From Maribacter algarum (ex Zhang et al. 2020) (GTDB taxonomy: Bacteria; Bacteroidota; Bacteroidia; Flavobacteriales; Flavobacteriaceae): a stretch of DNA of 64,000 nucleotides. The stretch lies in contig NZ_VATY01000005.1 of assembly GCF_005885635.1 (NCBI RefSeq), positions 351,507 through 415,506 of the forward strand, given 5' to 3'. Positions within the stretch are counted from its first letter, which is position 1. Every line of letters begins with the position of its first letter. Positions 1 to 9,781 of this stretch are shown in pieces. Under the pieces are notes generated by a model. The model searched no databases. It saw only the letters and a list, made by a program, of their open reading frames with translations, and was not told the origin of the DNA. Both the position numbers and the translations under genes were made by a program.

Positions 1-1
1 G

Positions 2-1345
2 TACTCGGTTCCAGCATATGGTTCTGAATGGTACCCAAGACGTATGTATATGGATACCGCAACATTTTCGGCCCAATTGAAACATCAAAAAGACGGCCCT
101 AATGAAACTTATTTATATCATAAAAAGAAATATGGCGATCAAAAGAAATTCGGATATAAAGATTTTATTCCGATGTTCAAGGCCGAAAAATTTGACCCTG
201 TAGAATGGATTTCATTGTTCAAAAAGTCAGGTGCGCGATACGTTGTACCCGTGGCCGATCATCATGATGGCTTTGCCATGTTCGCCTCTAAGACCAGTAG
301 GTGGAACGTGGCCAATATGGGACCTAAACGAGATGTTTTAGGCGAGCTATTTGAAGAAGGCCATAAACAAGGGTTGATTATGGGAGCCTCATCGCATTAT
401 GCGTTTAATTGGTCCTTCTACAATAAAAAAGATCATTTTGATACAGTAGACCCGGAATATGCCGATTTGTACTCAAAAAAAGGTAAAGATTTAACGGAGC
501 CCGTTTCTGAAGAATTTAAGCAACTATGGTGGGATAGAACAACAGACCTTATCGATAACTACAAGCCTGAAATTTTATGGTTCGATTTTTATTTGGACAT
601 TCCTGATTTTGAGGAGTACCGACCAAAAATAGCGGCCTATTATTATAATAAGGGATTGGAATGGGGAAAAGAAGTTGTCATTAATGATAAGAACCTCTAT
701 CATGAAGCATTTCCTGAAGGAACCGTTATTTACGATCTTGAGCGCGGAAAACTTCCGGGCATTCGACAGTTGTCTTGGCAGACCGATACATCCATTGGAA
801 AAAAATCATGGGGGTATGTGACCAATGAGGAGGCAAAAACGCCGAACTCACTTGTAGATGACTTGGTTGATATTGTCTCAAAGAATGGAAATCTATTATT
901 GAATGTAGGTCCAAAACCTGACGGAACCATTCCCGAAGACCAAAAAGAAACGCTTTTGAAAATAGGAGCGTGGCTTGATACCAATGGTGAGGCAATCTAT
1001 AATTCAGAGTACTGGAAAACTTTTGGTGAAGGTCCAACTGAGGAAGAAGGTGGCTATATGTCTGAACACTCAAAAAAAGGTGACTTCACGGCCAAAGACA
1101 TTCGCTTTACAAAAAGAGGTGACAAACTCTATGCGATTATGCTGGACTGGCCTTCCGATGGAAAAATAAATATTAAATCTTTGGCAAAAGATAGCGAATT
1201 TGCGGAAGGCTTGATTATAAAATCAGTAAGATTACTTGGTAGCGATAACAAGTTAAGTTTCAACCAAACGGAAACTGGACTAATGGTTACCGAACTTGGG
1301 GAAAAAGTGGGGGAATTTGCCCACGCACTGGAAATAAGTCTATAG
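2..1345 (+). CDS. GH29 alpha-L-fucosidase/alpha-L-galactosidase, 5' end outside window
   Basis: The reading frame is open from base 2, before the first in-frame ATG at 44, and the residues read there (VPAYGSEWYPRRMYM) match the N-terminal part of GH29 enzymes, so the gene starts left of the window. The fold signature HHDGFAMF follows near residue 75 and the nucleophile region ILWFDFYLD near residue 195 (numbered from the ATG at 44), then LLLNVGPKPDGTIP. GH29 enzymes remove terminal alpha-L-fucose or related alpha-L-galactose. Beside GH16, GH117 and sulfatases, L-galactose units of porphyran/agar are a plausible target; a GH29 alpha-L-galactosidase acting on porphyran is known from a gut Bacteroides. 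It converges on the minus-strand sulfatase with an 18-base gap. The family call is firm and the substrate is inferred. Confidence 0.9.
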   Translation, partial: YSVPAYGSEWYPRRMYMDTATFSAQLKHQKDGPNETYLYHKKKYGDQKKFGYKDFIPMFKAEKFDPVEWISLFKKSGARYVVPVADHHDGFAMFASKTSRWNVANMGPKRDVLGELFEEGHKQGLIMGASSHYAFNWSFYNKKDHFDTVDPEYADLYSKKGKDLTEPVSEEFKQLWWDRTTDLIDNYKPEILWFDFYLDIPDFEEYRPKIAAYYYNKGLEWGKEVVINDKNLYHEAFPEGTVIYDLERGKLPGIRQLSWQTDTSIGKKSWGYVTNEEAKTPNSLVDDLVDIVSKNGNLLLNVGPKPDGTIPEDQKETLLKIGAWLDTNGEAIYNSEYWKTFGEGPTEEEGGYMSEHSKKGDFTAKDIRFTKRGDKLYAIMLDWPSDGKINIKSLAKDSEFAEGLIIKSVRLLGSDNKLSFNQTETGLMVTELGEKVGEFAHALEISL

Positions 1346-1363
1346 AAAAGATTTGCGTTAAAT

Positions 1364-3019
1364 TTAAGATTTTATTTTGGCAAGGTTCCCTCGCCATCCG
1401 GCCTGCAACTGTGCTTTTAATTCAGCTACCAATTCAGGATGTTTGTCAGCAATATTTTTGGTTTCGGCAGGATCTGTTTGATGGTCGTATAATTCCACAT
1501 CAATAGGTTCAGCATCGGGATTTGTTCTATCCTTCCAAGCTACAAAACGATAGCGTTCGGTGCGCATGGAGTAGCCCATCAATCTATTCTCGAACAGGTC
1601 TATATCCCATTTTTCACCTTGTTGTTTTATAATTCTGCCTTCTACCTCTTCGATCAACGGACCAAAATAGGTCTCACGCATTTCTGCGGTTAACGGATTT
1701 GCGGCCCATTCGCGAAGTGCTGGACTTGGAAACTGGCTGAAAACAGCTTTCTTCCATGCTTTATCGGGATTCCCAAGCAAAGGCACAAAACTCTGACCTT
1801 CTAAGTGTTCTGGAAGTTCTAAGCCTACCAATTCCGTTAACGTAGGATACATGTCAACTAATTCTACCAAAGCATCGGTCTTTTTTCCTCTACTTCCTTT
1901 GGGCATATCAGGTGTCCAGATGAGCAAAGGAACTCGAGTAGCAATCTCATAATTCGTTGCTTTTCCCCAAACGCCCATATCGCCTAAGTGCCAACCATGG
2001 TCACCCCATAATATGATAATGGTGTTTTCGCGAACACCTGCTTCTTCTAGCGCTCCAATCATATTACCAATTTGAGCATCGACATAACTTACAGACGCCA
2101 AATAAGCATGCTTCAGGGTTTTAGCCAACTCTCCTTCAATAGGTCCAGTTTTAGGAATACCATGGCGTACGCGCAACTCAAAAGAAGCATGCAACCCCAT
2201 TGCAGCTCCATCTTCTGGCGCATTGGTCTGTTCAGACATAGGTATTTTTTCTCTATCGTATAAATCCCAATACTTCTTAGGAGCATTCCAATCCAAATGT
2301 GGTAAGCGAAATCCTAAACCAAGAAAGAATGGTTTATTGTCTTTTTCAATCATATCTTTCATGGTTGCAATCGCCAATTCGGTATGATAACCGTCAATGT
2401 ATTCGTGGTCTTCTATATCAGCCATTTCATAAGCTGGACCCCGACCTAAGGCATAATGGTCGACACTATTGTTGTATTTAGCACGAACATTCGCTTGATT
2501 CTTTTTATAGATTTCTTGATTCTCTTTTGTGGCATATGCGCCAGGATAATTGGGTCTTTTAAATTTGACCTTATCTACTGCAGGTTTTCGGCTCCATGAT
2601 AAAGTTGTGTCTGTAAACTTTCCATGGTAAATTTTGCCGGCATAAACGGTCTCATACCCATTGTTTTTGAAGTGCTGCGGAAGTGTAATGATATCAGGGT
2701 TTTTATCCCGGAAATAGGTGTAGTTTTCAAAAACACCAATCGTTTCTGGTCGTGCACCGGTCATTAAACTGGCTCTTGAAGGACTGCATATCGCTTGCTG
2801 ACAGTAGGCATTGTTGAATAGGAGTCCCTGACTTGCCAACTTATCGATATTTGGGGTTATAGCAATTTTAGAACTATAAGCCCCCAATTCAGGACGTAGA
2901 TCATCCACAGCTATAAAAAGTACGTTGGGTTTTTTCTTGGAGGCTTCCACAACCGCCTTTTCTTCTTTGCATCCTGTTAGGGAAATCAAAACAAGAAATA
3001 ATATCCAGGATAGCTTCAT
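1364..3019 (-). CDS. Formylglycine-dependent sulfatase lipoprotein (iduronate-2-sulfatase-like, probably S1_7)
   Basis: 551 aa. It begins with a lipoprotein signal ending at Cys17 (LISLTGC). The alkaline-phosphatase-fold metal site VLFIAVDDLRPELG follows, and then the maturation motif C-S-P-S-R at Cys78 (AICSPSRASLMTG), where Cys becomes formylglycine. WGDHGWHLGD near the middle supplies further metal ligands. The overall pattern is that of the iduronate-2-sulfatase branch, which in marine Bacteroidetes occurs in red-algal galactan loci. It probably acts on sulfated galactan oligosaccharides in the periplasm or at the surface. It is the last gene of the minus-strand series, 3 bases downstream of the GH16 gene, so the two are almost certainly co-transcribed. 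Substrate position is unknown. Confidence 0.9.
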   Translation of the reverse strand: MKLSWILFLVLISLTGCKEEKAVVEASKKKPNVLFIAVDDLRPELGAYSSKIAITPNIDKLASQGLLFNNAYCQQAICSPSRASLMTGARPETIGVFENYTYFRDKNPDIITLPQHFKNNGYETVYAGKIYHGKFTDTTLSWSRKPAVDKVKFKRPNYPGAYATKENQEIYKKNQANVRAKYNNSVDHYALGRGPAYEMADIEDHEYIDGYHTELAIATMKDMIEKDNKPFFLGLGFRLPHLDWNAPKKYWDLYDREKIPMSEQTNAPEDGAAMGLHASFELRVRHGIPKTGPIEGELAKTLKHAYLASVSYVDAQIGNMIGALEEAGVRENTIIILWGDHGWHLGDMGVWGKATNYEIATRVPLLIWTPDMPKGSRGKKTDALVELVDMYPTLTELVGLELPEHLEGQSFVPLLGNPDKAWKKAVFSQFPSPALREWAANPLTAEMRETYFGPLIEEVEGRIIKQQGEKWDIDLFENRLMGYSMRTERYRFVAWKDRTNPDAEPIDVELYDHQTDPAETKNIADKHPELVAELKAQLQAGWRGNLAKIKS

Positions 3020-3022
3020 GGG

Positions 3023-4456
3023 TTATTTATTTATGGGTGTTATGACGATATCATCCAAATAGAACTTCGCAGCTTTTATCTCGGGAACATCTTCTTTACG
3101 AACCTCAATTTTAAATTGGTCATCAATTTTGGAGGCTGCTGTTTTCGAAATCTTTTTGTCGATACTAATCCACTTCCGGCGTTCCAATCCGGTTAAGTCG
3201 ATTGGAATTTCTTGCTTGGGATTCTCAAAAGATAGATATAGCTTCCTTACCGCTCTACCTTGAGCAAGCCAGACTTTTAAAGACAAATTGTATTCCCCTT
3301 CAGGAATATTTACTGCACTTTTGGGAGATAGGGCCACAACTTTTTCAGTCTCCAATTTTTCGTTTTTACCAAAGCCAGAAAATTCAAGACTGTTCACTCC
3401 GGAATAATAATCACCTTCGTTGATTCTAAAATATTTTGAGGATAGGCTATCGATTTCCCAGAACTTTTGATAATCATTTGGAACCGAACTTTCAGGAACC
3501 ATTTTCAATGGTCTCGGATTTTTCTCAAACAAAATGGGCCCTTCAAAATCGAAAAACTGTCTTGCCAAAAGATTATCATTTGGTTTTTGCCAAACCCTAA
3601 GGTATTCGATTTCAAAATCTACAGGGAGTTCTTTTTTATCGGGTAAACCCAACCATTTAAAAATTTCTGAATCCAACCAAATTTCCATGGGATTATTTAA
3701 AACCCAATCCGTGCCAAGTTCATCTTGTGTGACTTCATCAATCAATTTTCCATCCCTATACAATTTCAGATAATCTTCGCCCCATTCAGCACCATACACA
3801 TGAAAATCATCAGCTACTCGAAAAGGCAATTTGTTGTTTTTGGTTGTATAGGCCCAAGTAGGTCTTTCGGCCGGAGGGCTCCAGTCATGAATGGTGGATT
3901 TTGAACCGGTATCGGTAATATCTCCATCTTTTACCTTTGGGTTACCCATTTGCTCAAAAATATCCAACTCCTGTTCATAGCCTATTCCCCAAAAGGCGGC
4001 GGTAATGGCTGCGTTTCCAGCTTTGGATTTCACCTCCATATATCCATTCAGAAAGCGTTTCTTGGTAATTACCCCTGCAGTGGTTACCGGTAGAGGCTTT
4101 CCTTCAAAAATTCCGTAGGCATCATTATTACCTCCATCGGCATAATTTTCGTTGGCAAACTTATAGTCAGGCTCCCATTTGGTTCTGAGCTTTAACTTGC
4201 CGTTCTCAACAATTACATTATGAGGAACAAATTGAGATGGCGGACGGCCTTTCCAGATATAATAATCACCATTTTCACCTTCTATAAACCATTTGTTTCG
4301 GTCCAATTCCTTTCCTTCAAATTCATCACTGACTTCTTCATTTAAAATCCATCCACCTTCATTGTTTGGGTCTGAAGCCGGAAATACATTTTTCGATTGT
4401 TGCGCAACACATCCGGATATTATAAAGATCAAAACCAGAACTACTAAATTTTTCAT
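3023..4456 (-). CDS. GH16 endo-beta-galactanase (agarase/porphyranase/carrageenase type), lipoprotein
   Basis: 477 aa with lipobox Cys16 (FIISGC). The GH16 catalytic motif reads E163-L-D165-I-F-E168, which supplies nucleophile and acid/base. The C-terminal end of the catalytic domain (WLDSEIF, then WLGLPDKKELP and EIEYLRVWQ) resembles marine beta-agarases and porphyranases. After about residue 290 a second domain of roughly 180 residues follows, with beta-rich, carbohydrate-binding-module character. The enzyme would cut the galactan backbone at the cell surface and create oligosaccharides for the exo-enzymes around it. The MFS transporter stop lies one base before its start codon. Whether it prefers agar, porphyran or furcellaran/carrageenan cannot be told from the sequence. 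Confidence 0.88.
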   Translation of the reverse strand: MKNLVVLVLIFIISGCVAQQSKNVFPASDPNNEGGWILNEEVSDEFEGKELDRNKWFIEGENGDYYIWKGRPPSQFVPHNVIVENGKLKLRTKWEPDYKFANENYADGGNNDAYGIFEGKPLPVTTAGVITKKRFLNGYMEVKSKAGNAAITAAFWGIGYEQELDIFEQMGNPKVKDGDITDTGSKSTIHDWSPPAERPTWAYTTKNNKLPFRVADDFHVYGAEWGEDYLKLYRDGKLIDEVTQDELGTDWVLNNPMEIWLDSEIFKWLGLPDKKELPVDFEIEYLRVWQKPNDNLLARQFFDFEGPILFEKNPRPLKMVPESSVPNDYQKFWEIDSLSSKYFRINEGDYYSGVNSLEFSGFGKNEKLETEKVVALSPKSAVNIPEGEYNLSLKVWLAQGRAVRKLYLSFENPKQEIPIDLTGLERRKWISIDKKISKTAASKIDDQFKIEVRKEDVPEIKAAKFYLDDIVITPINK

Positions 4457-4457
4457 T

Positions 4458-6029
4458 TCATTTCTTTTTGGGTGCTAAGGCCAGTTGCACTTCTTCTATG
4501 GTCAAATTTTTGGTTTCCTTTAAATAGATAAATAGAATAATGAGTCCGATCGCTACAGTAGAGGCATAAAAAAGTAAGGTTGCGCCGATGCCTAAATTTT
4601 CTAATTGCCACGGGAAAAAGGTTTGTACAAATGAACTTGTAATACTGGTAAGAAACACAAAAACAGGAATGGCAATTCCCCGATTGGAAATGGGAAATAT
4701 TTCTGAAAACAAAACCCACATCACAGGTCCAATAGTGGATTGAAATGCAGCGATAAAACTTAAAATTCCAATTAAAATTAAAAGGCCGTTAATGTTGGCT
4801 GCTTTTTGAATGAGGGCACTCGAATATTTTTTTGCGTCGTCACCTCCCAATGTTTCGGACAAAGCTTCTTTGAATTCAATATCACTTTCGTAAGATTTGT
4901 CAACCAATACATCTAAACGTTCGGAATTTGGCAGTTCCGTCAATTCCGAAACATTTTCCTTTGATAGGGAATAAGTGGCACTATTAAATCCGTAGAAACA
5001 GATTCCCAGACTAATGATAATCCATAGCATTCCGCCAAGTATCATTGGGCGCCGACCAATTTTATCAACAACAAGCAGGCCTAAGACCGTAAAAATTACG
5101 CTAATTACTCCTATCCAAATGGCTTGCGAAAAAGCTGCATCCGTACCCATGCCCAATTGCTCAAAAACGGTTGGGGCATAGAAAAGTATCGCATTGATTC
5201 CCGTAGCCTGTTGCGCAATGGCCAAGGTAGCCGCAATTATAAAAGTAATGCGCATGGGTTTACTGAAAATTTCTTTGAATTGTTCCCAATCGGATTGCTC
5301 ACCTCCTGTGGTTTGCAAAGATTCCTGCATTTCTGTAATCTGGTTGGTGACTTCGTTTTCTGGTATTACCTTTCTCAGGGTGTCTTTCGCTTCCCCTATT
5401 TTTTCCTTTAAAACCAACCATACGGGACTTCTGGGTATGATAATTAATAGAACAAACCAGAGTAGGGCAAAAATAATTTCAGAGCCTAACATCCAACGCC
5501 AGGTGTTTGTATCGATGCCCAAAGTGCTGACCCATTCAGCACCTGAATTGGCCCAATTCTGTATCATATAATTGATAAAATATGCAGCCGAAAGACCCAC
5601 AACAATGTTGATTTGAATCATTGAAACAAGCTTACCACGCCATTTAGGTGGCGCAATTTCACCGATGTACATTGAGGCCATAGAGATAGAACTAAAAGCC
5701 AATCCACCTAAAAACCGCGCTGATATAAAAGTCCAGTAATTAGGTGCAAATGCCGAACCGATTGCAGAAATCAAATACACGGCAGCTGAAATTTGCAAGG
5801 CTCTTTTTCTACCAATTTTGTTGACTGCGTAACCAACAAACAGCAATGCCAATAACACACCCCAGGCAGCCGCACCTACGGCGGCACCCAGTTGTAGTTC
5901 ATTAAGTGAGAATTCTTCGGTCAGATAGTTGGTTGTACCGGAAATCAATGCTGCATCAATGCCAAAAACAAAACCACCCATGGCCACAATAGTTGCATAG
6001 GTATATGAATTCTTTTTGTAATTGGCCAT
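4458..6029 (-). CDS. Sugar porter MFS transporter (XylE-like)
   Basis: 523 aa with about 12 hydrophobic segments. Sugar-porter hallmarks are present: the N-terminal FGIDAALISG, GRKRALQ between helices 2 and 3, PRSPVWLV at the end of the first half, QQATGINAILFYAPTVFE in helix 7, DKIGRRPM, and PVMWVLFSEIFPISNRG in helix 10. A loop of about 60 residues between helices 9 and 10 (rich in E, S and D) is longer than in E. coli XylE. It would bring monosaccharides or small products of galactan breakdown across the inner membrane, and it is placed between GH127 and GH16 in the same orientation. The exact sugar is unknown. Confidence 0.9.
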   Translation of the reverse strand: MANYKKNSYTYATIVAMGGFVFGIDAALISGTTNYLTEEFSLNELQLGAAVGAAAWGVLLALLFVGYAVNKIGRKRALQISAAVYLISAIGSAFAPNYWTFISARFLGGLAFSSISMASMYIGEIAPPKWRGKLVSMIQINIVVGLSAAYFINYMIQNWANSGAEWVSTLGIDTNTWRWMLGSEIIFALLWFVLLIIIPRSPVWLVLKEKIGEAKDTLRKVIPENEVTNQITEMQESLQTTGGEQSDWEQFKEIFSKPMRITFIIAATLAIAQQATGINAILFYAPTVFEQLGMGTDAAFSQAIWIGVISVIFTVLGLLVVDKIGRRPMILGGMLWIIISLGICFYGFNSATYSLSKENVSELTELPNSERLDVLVDKSYESDIEFKEALSETLGGDDAKKYSSALIQKAANINGLLILIGILSFIAAFQSTIGPVMWVLFSEIFPISNRGIAIPVFVFLTSITSSFVQTFFPWQLENLGIGATLLFYASTVAIGLIILFIYLKETKNLTIEEVQLALAPKKK

Positions 6030-6103
6030 TTTTTATTTGATTTTGTCTCCTTTTACAGAATTGTTGGGCTTGGTTTTTTTGGTTTGGGTTTTACAACCCT
6101 AAA

Positions 6104-6119
6104 GTCCCCTCAAGGGGAC
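6104..6119. terminator. Perfect GC stem-loop after the GH127 gene
   Basis: GTCCCC-TCAA-GGGGAC is a perfect 6-bp stem with a 4-base loop, lying just past the stop of the minus-strand GH127 gene and about 75 bases before the MFS start. On the minus strand the stem is followed only by TTTAGGG, so it is a weak terminator or an mRNA-processing/stabilising hairpin within the operon. A second small palindrome (GGGTTTTACAACCC) lies beside it. Confidence 0.45.
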
Positions 6120-6126
6120 AATTCTT

Positions 6127-8217
6127 TCAGTTCCAAATGATAGGCATGAATACAGTCATTTCTCCTTGCCCACGATTGCTCCAGGTGTAATAAGGAATCA
6201 ATTGTGTGGCATAGGTTTCCATTTTGGGTTTACTTACTTCATTGTACATTCCGTTAAGTTCATCCTTACGAATCAATAAATCGGTTTCAATGGTTGTAAC
6301 TCCTCCTAAAACATCGGTTTTGTGAACTGATTTTAATTCTTTGCTACTGGAAATATAAACATCAGTTATATCTGTTCCCTTGGGAAGGTCAGTAGATTCT
6401 AACGCATAAACCACAGGGCCTCTTTTGACCGCAACTTGATTTCGTACTTCCTCAATTCGTGGATGCCCTTCAATGAATTTGGCTTCCATTGGCATGTTCA
6501 AGGAAATGATATCACCAGTGGACCATTCTCGCTCTATTTTCGCAAAACTTCCCGGAGCAATTGTTTCGATTGATTGATCATTCACTTTTAAGGTGCTTCC
6601 TTTTGCCCAGGCAGGAATTCTCAATAACATCTCAAAAGGTTCTGACTTAGATTCTTCAACAGTAATTTCCACAGCCCCGTCCCATGGATAATTGCTTTTT
6701 TGTGATAGTTTAATGGAAGAACCATCCATTAGAGTCGTTTCCAATTTATTTCCTCCATATAGGTTTACGGCAAGGCCGTTTTCCGTTTTGCTGTAGGCCC
6801 AAGCAGGGGATTTAGCAATAGTTCTAACCAAGTTGGGTGGACAACAAAAACATTTCAAATAGGGTTGCCGCTCCGGAAATTCTACATTCATCTTCTCATA
6901 ATCCAGTGCCCCATCAATTTTTCGTAAAGGATTGGAATAGTAATAATCCTCCCCTCCAAGACCAATACCAGATAGTCCACTGTTGTGCAGAATCAGTTCC
7001 ATAATATCACCATGTTTGGAATCACCCGTCAAGGTCAACATGCGATAATTGAACATCGAATTACAAATATTCGCACAGGTTTCATTGTAGGCCGTCATAT
7101 TCGGCATCATATATTCGTCAATAAAACCTTCCTCTATTTTATCCAAACGAGAAGACCTGCCGTAATGTGTTTGACCTACAGCCCCAGTGACGTACATTTT
7201 TTTGTTGGTCACATTATCCCAAAGTCTATCGAGGGCATCTATTAGCGCTTTTTCACCCGTTTCTGCATAGACATCAGCTGCTCCTGCATAGTAATAAAGT
7301 GCTAACACTGCATGACCTACGGCTTCGGTTTCCTCACGAAGCGGCACCCGTTCTTGTACCATATCGCCAATAGGATAACCCTTTGTAGCAGTGGTGTCGT
7401 TGATTTCATAAGTACCTCTAAGATTGATGAATTGTTCAGCAAGTTCCAAATAACGCTTGTCTTGAACTGTACGGTAGAGTTCCACAAGGCCCATAATTTG
7501 GGTTTGATTAAATCCGAAGCGTTCCAGTTCAGGAGTAATCGGTACAAAAAGGTCATAGAGATAATCGGCATGTTTGATGGCAATGTCCAAGAAATTGGTC
7601 TTTCCCGTAACCCGATGATGTATGCAGGCACTTGTCAGCAAATGCCCGCTATTGTACAATTCGTGATATCTCCTGTTGGAAAAAGGCTCCAAGTCATCTC
7701 GTATAATTATTGGAGTTGAGAGATATCCATTTTCCTGCTGAGCTTGGCTAATAATTTGGATGATCTCGTCCATTTCATGAACGATTTTTTCGTTTTTATT
7801 TACAGCATAAATGTACATGCTGGCTTCCATCCATTTGTAGAAATCTCCATCATGCCACCACCAGCCTTTATGTTCGCCCTCTTTGAGACCGGCAGCGATT
7901 TTGAAGTTATTCAATCCATGGCCTATATCTCCTTTCAACAAGCTTCCCATATAGGGCACCATTGTTTCTTCGGCCTGTTTCCACTTTTGGGCCCAAAAGC
8001 CTTCCGTCCATTGGCAGTCACCGATATCGATACTTTTCAACTTTACATTTGGACTGTTGGTATTGTTTATAATGCCTCGGGCGTTGTCTTTAATCATGGC
8101 AATGGATTTGCTTTTTTTCGGTTTCTGGAATTTATCTTTGGAATCTCCGCAGGATGCAATTAGAACTACAGCGCAAATAACTTGAATGCTCAATCTTAAA
8201 GTTTTTCCAACTGTCAT
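6127..8217 (-). CDS. GH127 (DUF1680) glycosidase lipoprotein
   Basis: 696 aa with a lipoprotein signal (VLIASC, Cys23). An (alpha/alpha)6 barrel is suggested by repeated helical segments such as HHRVTGKTNFLDIAIKHADYL. The Zn/cysteine catalytic site of GH127 is complete: N-E-T-C in NETCANICN and the paired cysteines of CFCCPPNLVRT, corresponding to the Glu/Cys3 zinc site described for beta-L-arabinofuranosidase HypBA1. Some GH127 enzymes of marine flavobacteria act on 3,6-anhydro-D-galactose ends of carrageenan, so both a pentosidase and an anhydro-galactosidase role are possible. The gene follows the sulfatase by 8 bases, so it is in one operon with it. Confidence 0.88.
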   Translation of the reverse strand: MTVGKTLRLSIQVICAVVLIASCGDSKDKFQKPKKSKSIAMIKDNARGIINNTNSPNVKLKSIDIGDCQWTEGFWAQKWKQAEETMVPYMGSLLKGDIGHGLNNFKIAAGLKEGEHKGWWWHDGDFYKWMEASMYIYAVNKNEKIVHEMDEIIQIISQAQQENGYLSTPIIIRDDLEPFSNRRYHELYNSGHLLTSACIHHRVTGKTNFLDIAIKHADYLYDLFVPITPELERFGFNQTQIMGLVELYRTVQDKRYLELAEQFINLRGTYEINDTTATKGYPIGDMVQERVPLREETEAVGHAVLALYYYAGAADVYAETGEKALIDALDRLWDNVTNKKMYVTGAVGQTHYGRSSRLDKIEEGFIDEYMMPNMTAYNETCANICNSMFNYRMLTLTGDSKHGDIMELILHNSGLSGIGLGGEDYYYSNPLRKIDGALDYEKMNVEFPERQPYLKCFCCPPNLVRTIAKSPAWAYSKTENGLAVNLYGGNKLETTLMDGSSIKLSQKSNYPWDGAVEITVEESKSEPFEMLLRIPAWAKGSTLKVNDQSIETIAPGSFAKIEREWSTGDIISLNMPMEAKFIEGHPRIEEVRNQVAVKRGPVVYALESTDLPKGTDITDVYISSSKELKSVHKTDVLGGVTTIETDLLIRKDELNGMYNEVSKPKMETYATQLIPYYTWSNRGQGEMTVFMPIIWN

Positions 8218-8225
8218 ATCCTGAT

Positions 8226-9644
8226 TTACTGGGTGTTTTTTTTAGGCCAAAAATTATCCATTCGTTCAACATCACGCCATTCATATTCCTTTTTCAATAA
8301 CCATCTTGGGCGCTCCAAAGTGGCTTCCCAAGCAAATAACTCCTTATACATTTGAAGGTAACGTTCGGGTTCTTGGTCGGCCAGATTGTTCAATTCACGT
8401 TCATCTTCCGGCAAATAAAACAATTCGGCTGGCCTATCCGGGAAGCGAATGAATTTCCAGTCGCCTTTTCTTATAACGGCACGCGCATCTCTTTTCCAGA
8501 AGAGTGTTTGATGGGGACGCTCTGTTTTTACTCCATTGATATAAGGAAGCAAATCGACTCCATCAATATCTTTCAATTCAGTATTGTTACCACCAGCGGC
8601 CGAGTAAAAAGTAGGAAGTAAATCAAAAGTGCTGATTGGAAAATCATAGACCGTGTTTGGTTTTAATTTTCCTGGCCATTTCATTAGAAACGGAACGCGT
8701 AGACCTCCCTCTAAATGTGTCGCTTTAATTCCGCTTAAGGGAAGGTTACTTGATGCATTTGCGTCCGTTGGACCGCCATTGTCATTGGTAAAAACAACTA
8801 GCGTATTATCAGCAATACCCAACTCCTTAAGTTTGTCCAGCACTTTACCTACTGCCCGATCTAATGCCAACCCCATTGCTGCCACAATCTTCCGCTTGCC
8901 AGTCAACTTTGGGAATTTCGCCAAATCTTCTGGAAGGGCATCCATAGGGGTATGTACAGCGTTGAAGGAAAGAAAGGCAAAAAAGGGTTTGTTCGCCTTG
9001 GTATTTCTTTCTATAAAATCTAAGGACGCATTGGCAATAGCATCCGTTAGATATTCTTTCGACTCTTCAAAGTTGCCAAATCCTCGCTCCATTTTATTTA
9101 ATGGTTCCGCTGGTCCTTCGGTGTATTCAAAATAGCTTCTAGCGCCACCACGAAAACCATAAAACACATCAAATCCTCTTTTGGTAGGATGAAATCTATC
9201 TGCCCCGCCCAAATGCCATTTGCCATAAACAGCAGTGGCATACCCCTGTTTTTTCAGGTAATCAGCCATGGTTACTTCTTCTACTGGAAGCCCCATTTCA
9301 GCTCCATCGGCAGCAGAAACTTCGCTCATATAGGTCGGGACATTGTTTTCTTCATATCCAAAACGGTACTGCGATTTTCCTGTAATCAGTCCTGCTCTTG
9401 AGGGACCGCAAGTTGGATGCGTCACATAGGCTTGGGTAAACCGGACCCCTTGCGAAGCGAGCTTATCCAAGTTGGGAGTTATCATTTCCTTGCTTCCTTG
9501 GAAACCGAAATCTGCGTAACCGGCGTCGTCTGCGAATAGCAAAATGATATTGGGTTGCTTTTTTGTTTCTGAAGTATTTTGTTGCTGTGCAGAACATCCC
9601 AGTGGGATATAGCATGTGAATACTATAAGGAGTAGTTTTTTCAT
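8226..9644 (-). CDS. Formylglycine-dependent sulfatase lipoprotein (arylsulfatase A-like)
   Basis: 472 aa with lipobox Cys17 (YIPLGC). The metal site [14 protein letters not shown] is followed by the maturation motif C-G-P-S-R at Cys79 ([14 protein letters not shown]), then GKWHLGG and FTNDNGGP, which are typical active-site elements of the arylsulfatase/N-acetylgalactosamine-6-sulfatase branch. Relatives are common in red-algal galactan loci. It differs clearly from the sulfatase at the other end of the cluster, so the two probably remove sulfate from different positions or products. It is the first gene after a 137-base gap that holds a promoter-like box, and it leads into GH127. Confidence 0.9.
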   Translation of the reverse strand: MKKLLLIVFTCYIPLGCSAQQQNTSETKKQPNIILLFADDAGYADFGFQGSKEMITPNLDKLASQGVRFTQAYVTHPTCGPSRAGLITGKSQYRFGYEENNVPTYMSEVSAADGAEMGLPVEEVTMADYLKKQGYATAVYGKWHLGGADRFHPTKRGFDVFYGFRGGARSYFEYTEGPAEPLNKMERGFGNFEESKEYLTDAIANASLDFIERNTKANKPFFAFLSFNAVHTPMDALPEDLAKFPKLTGKRKIVAAMGLALDRAVGKVLDKLKELGIADNTLVVFTNDNGGPTDANASSNLPLSGIKATHLEGGLRVPFLMKWPGKLKPNTVYDFPISTFDLLPTFYSAAGGNNTELKDIDGVDLLPYINGVKTERPHQTLFWKRDARAVIRKGDWKFIRFPDRPAELFYLPEDERELNNLADQEPERYLQMYKELFAWEATLERPRWLLKKEYEWRDVERMDNFWPKKNTQ

Positions 9645-9665
9645 TGCAAGTGGTCTCTAGTTAAT

Positions 9666-9694
9666 CAAATATAGTTTTTATGTCTGCGTACAGA
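9666..9694 (-). promoter_or_regulatory. Promoter-like -7 box and palindrome before the sulfatase-GH127 genes
   Basis: On the minus strand TATATTTG (9666-9673) fits the Bacteroidetes -7 consensus TAnnTTTG. Nine bases upstream is the palindrome TCTG-CGTA-CAGA (9683-9694), placed where a regulator could touch the -33 region; no clear TTG is present there. It would allow the sulfatase, GH127, MFS, GH16 and second sulfatase genes to be transcribed apart from the GH117 genes. Evidence is pattern only. Confidence 0.4.
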
Positions 9695-9781
9695 TTTGCA
9701 TCATTTATCATCTGCTAGCTTTATTTTAACCCGCAACGTATGTTCGTGAATATTTAAGGTTAACATTCGTATTCTATGCGG

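Noticed and set aside
726..1073. 115-codon frame antisense to the GH29 gene
   Set aside because: It lies wholly within a clear enzyme gene on the other strand and shows no family pattern.
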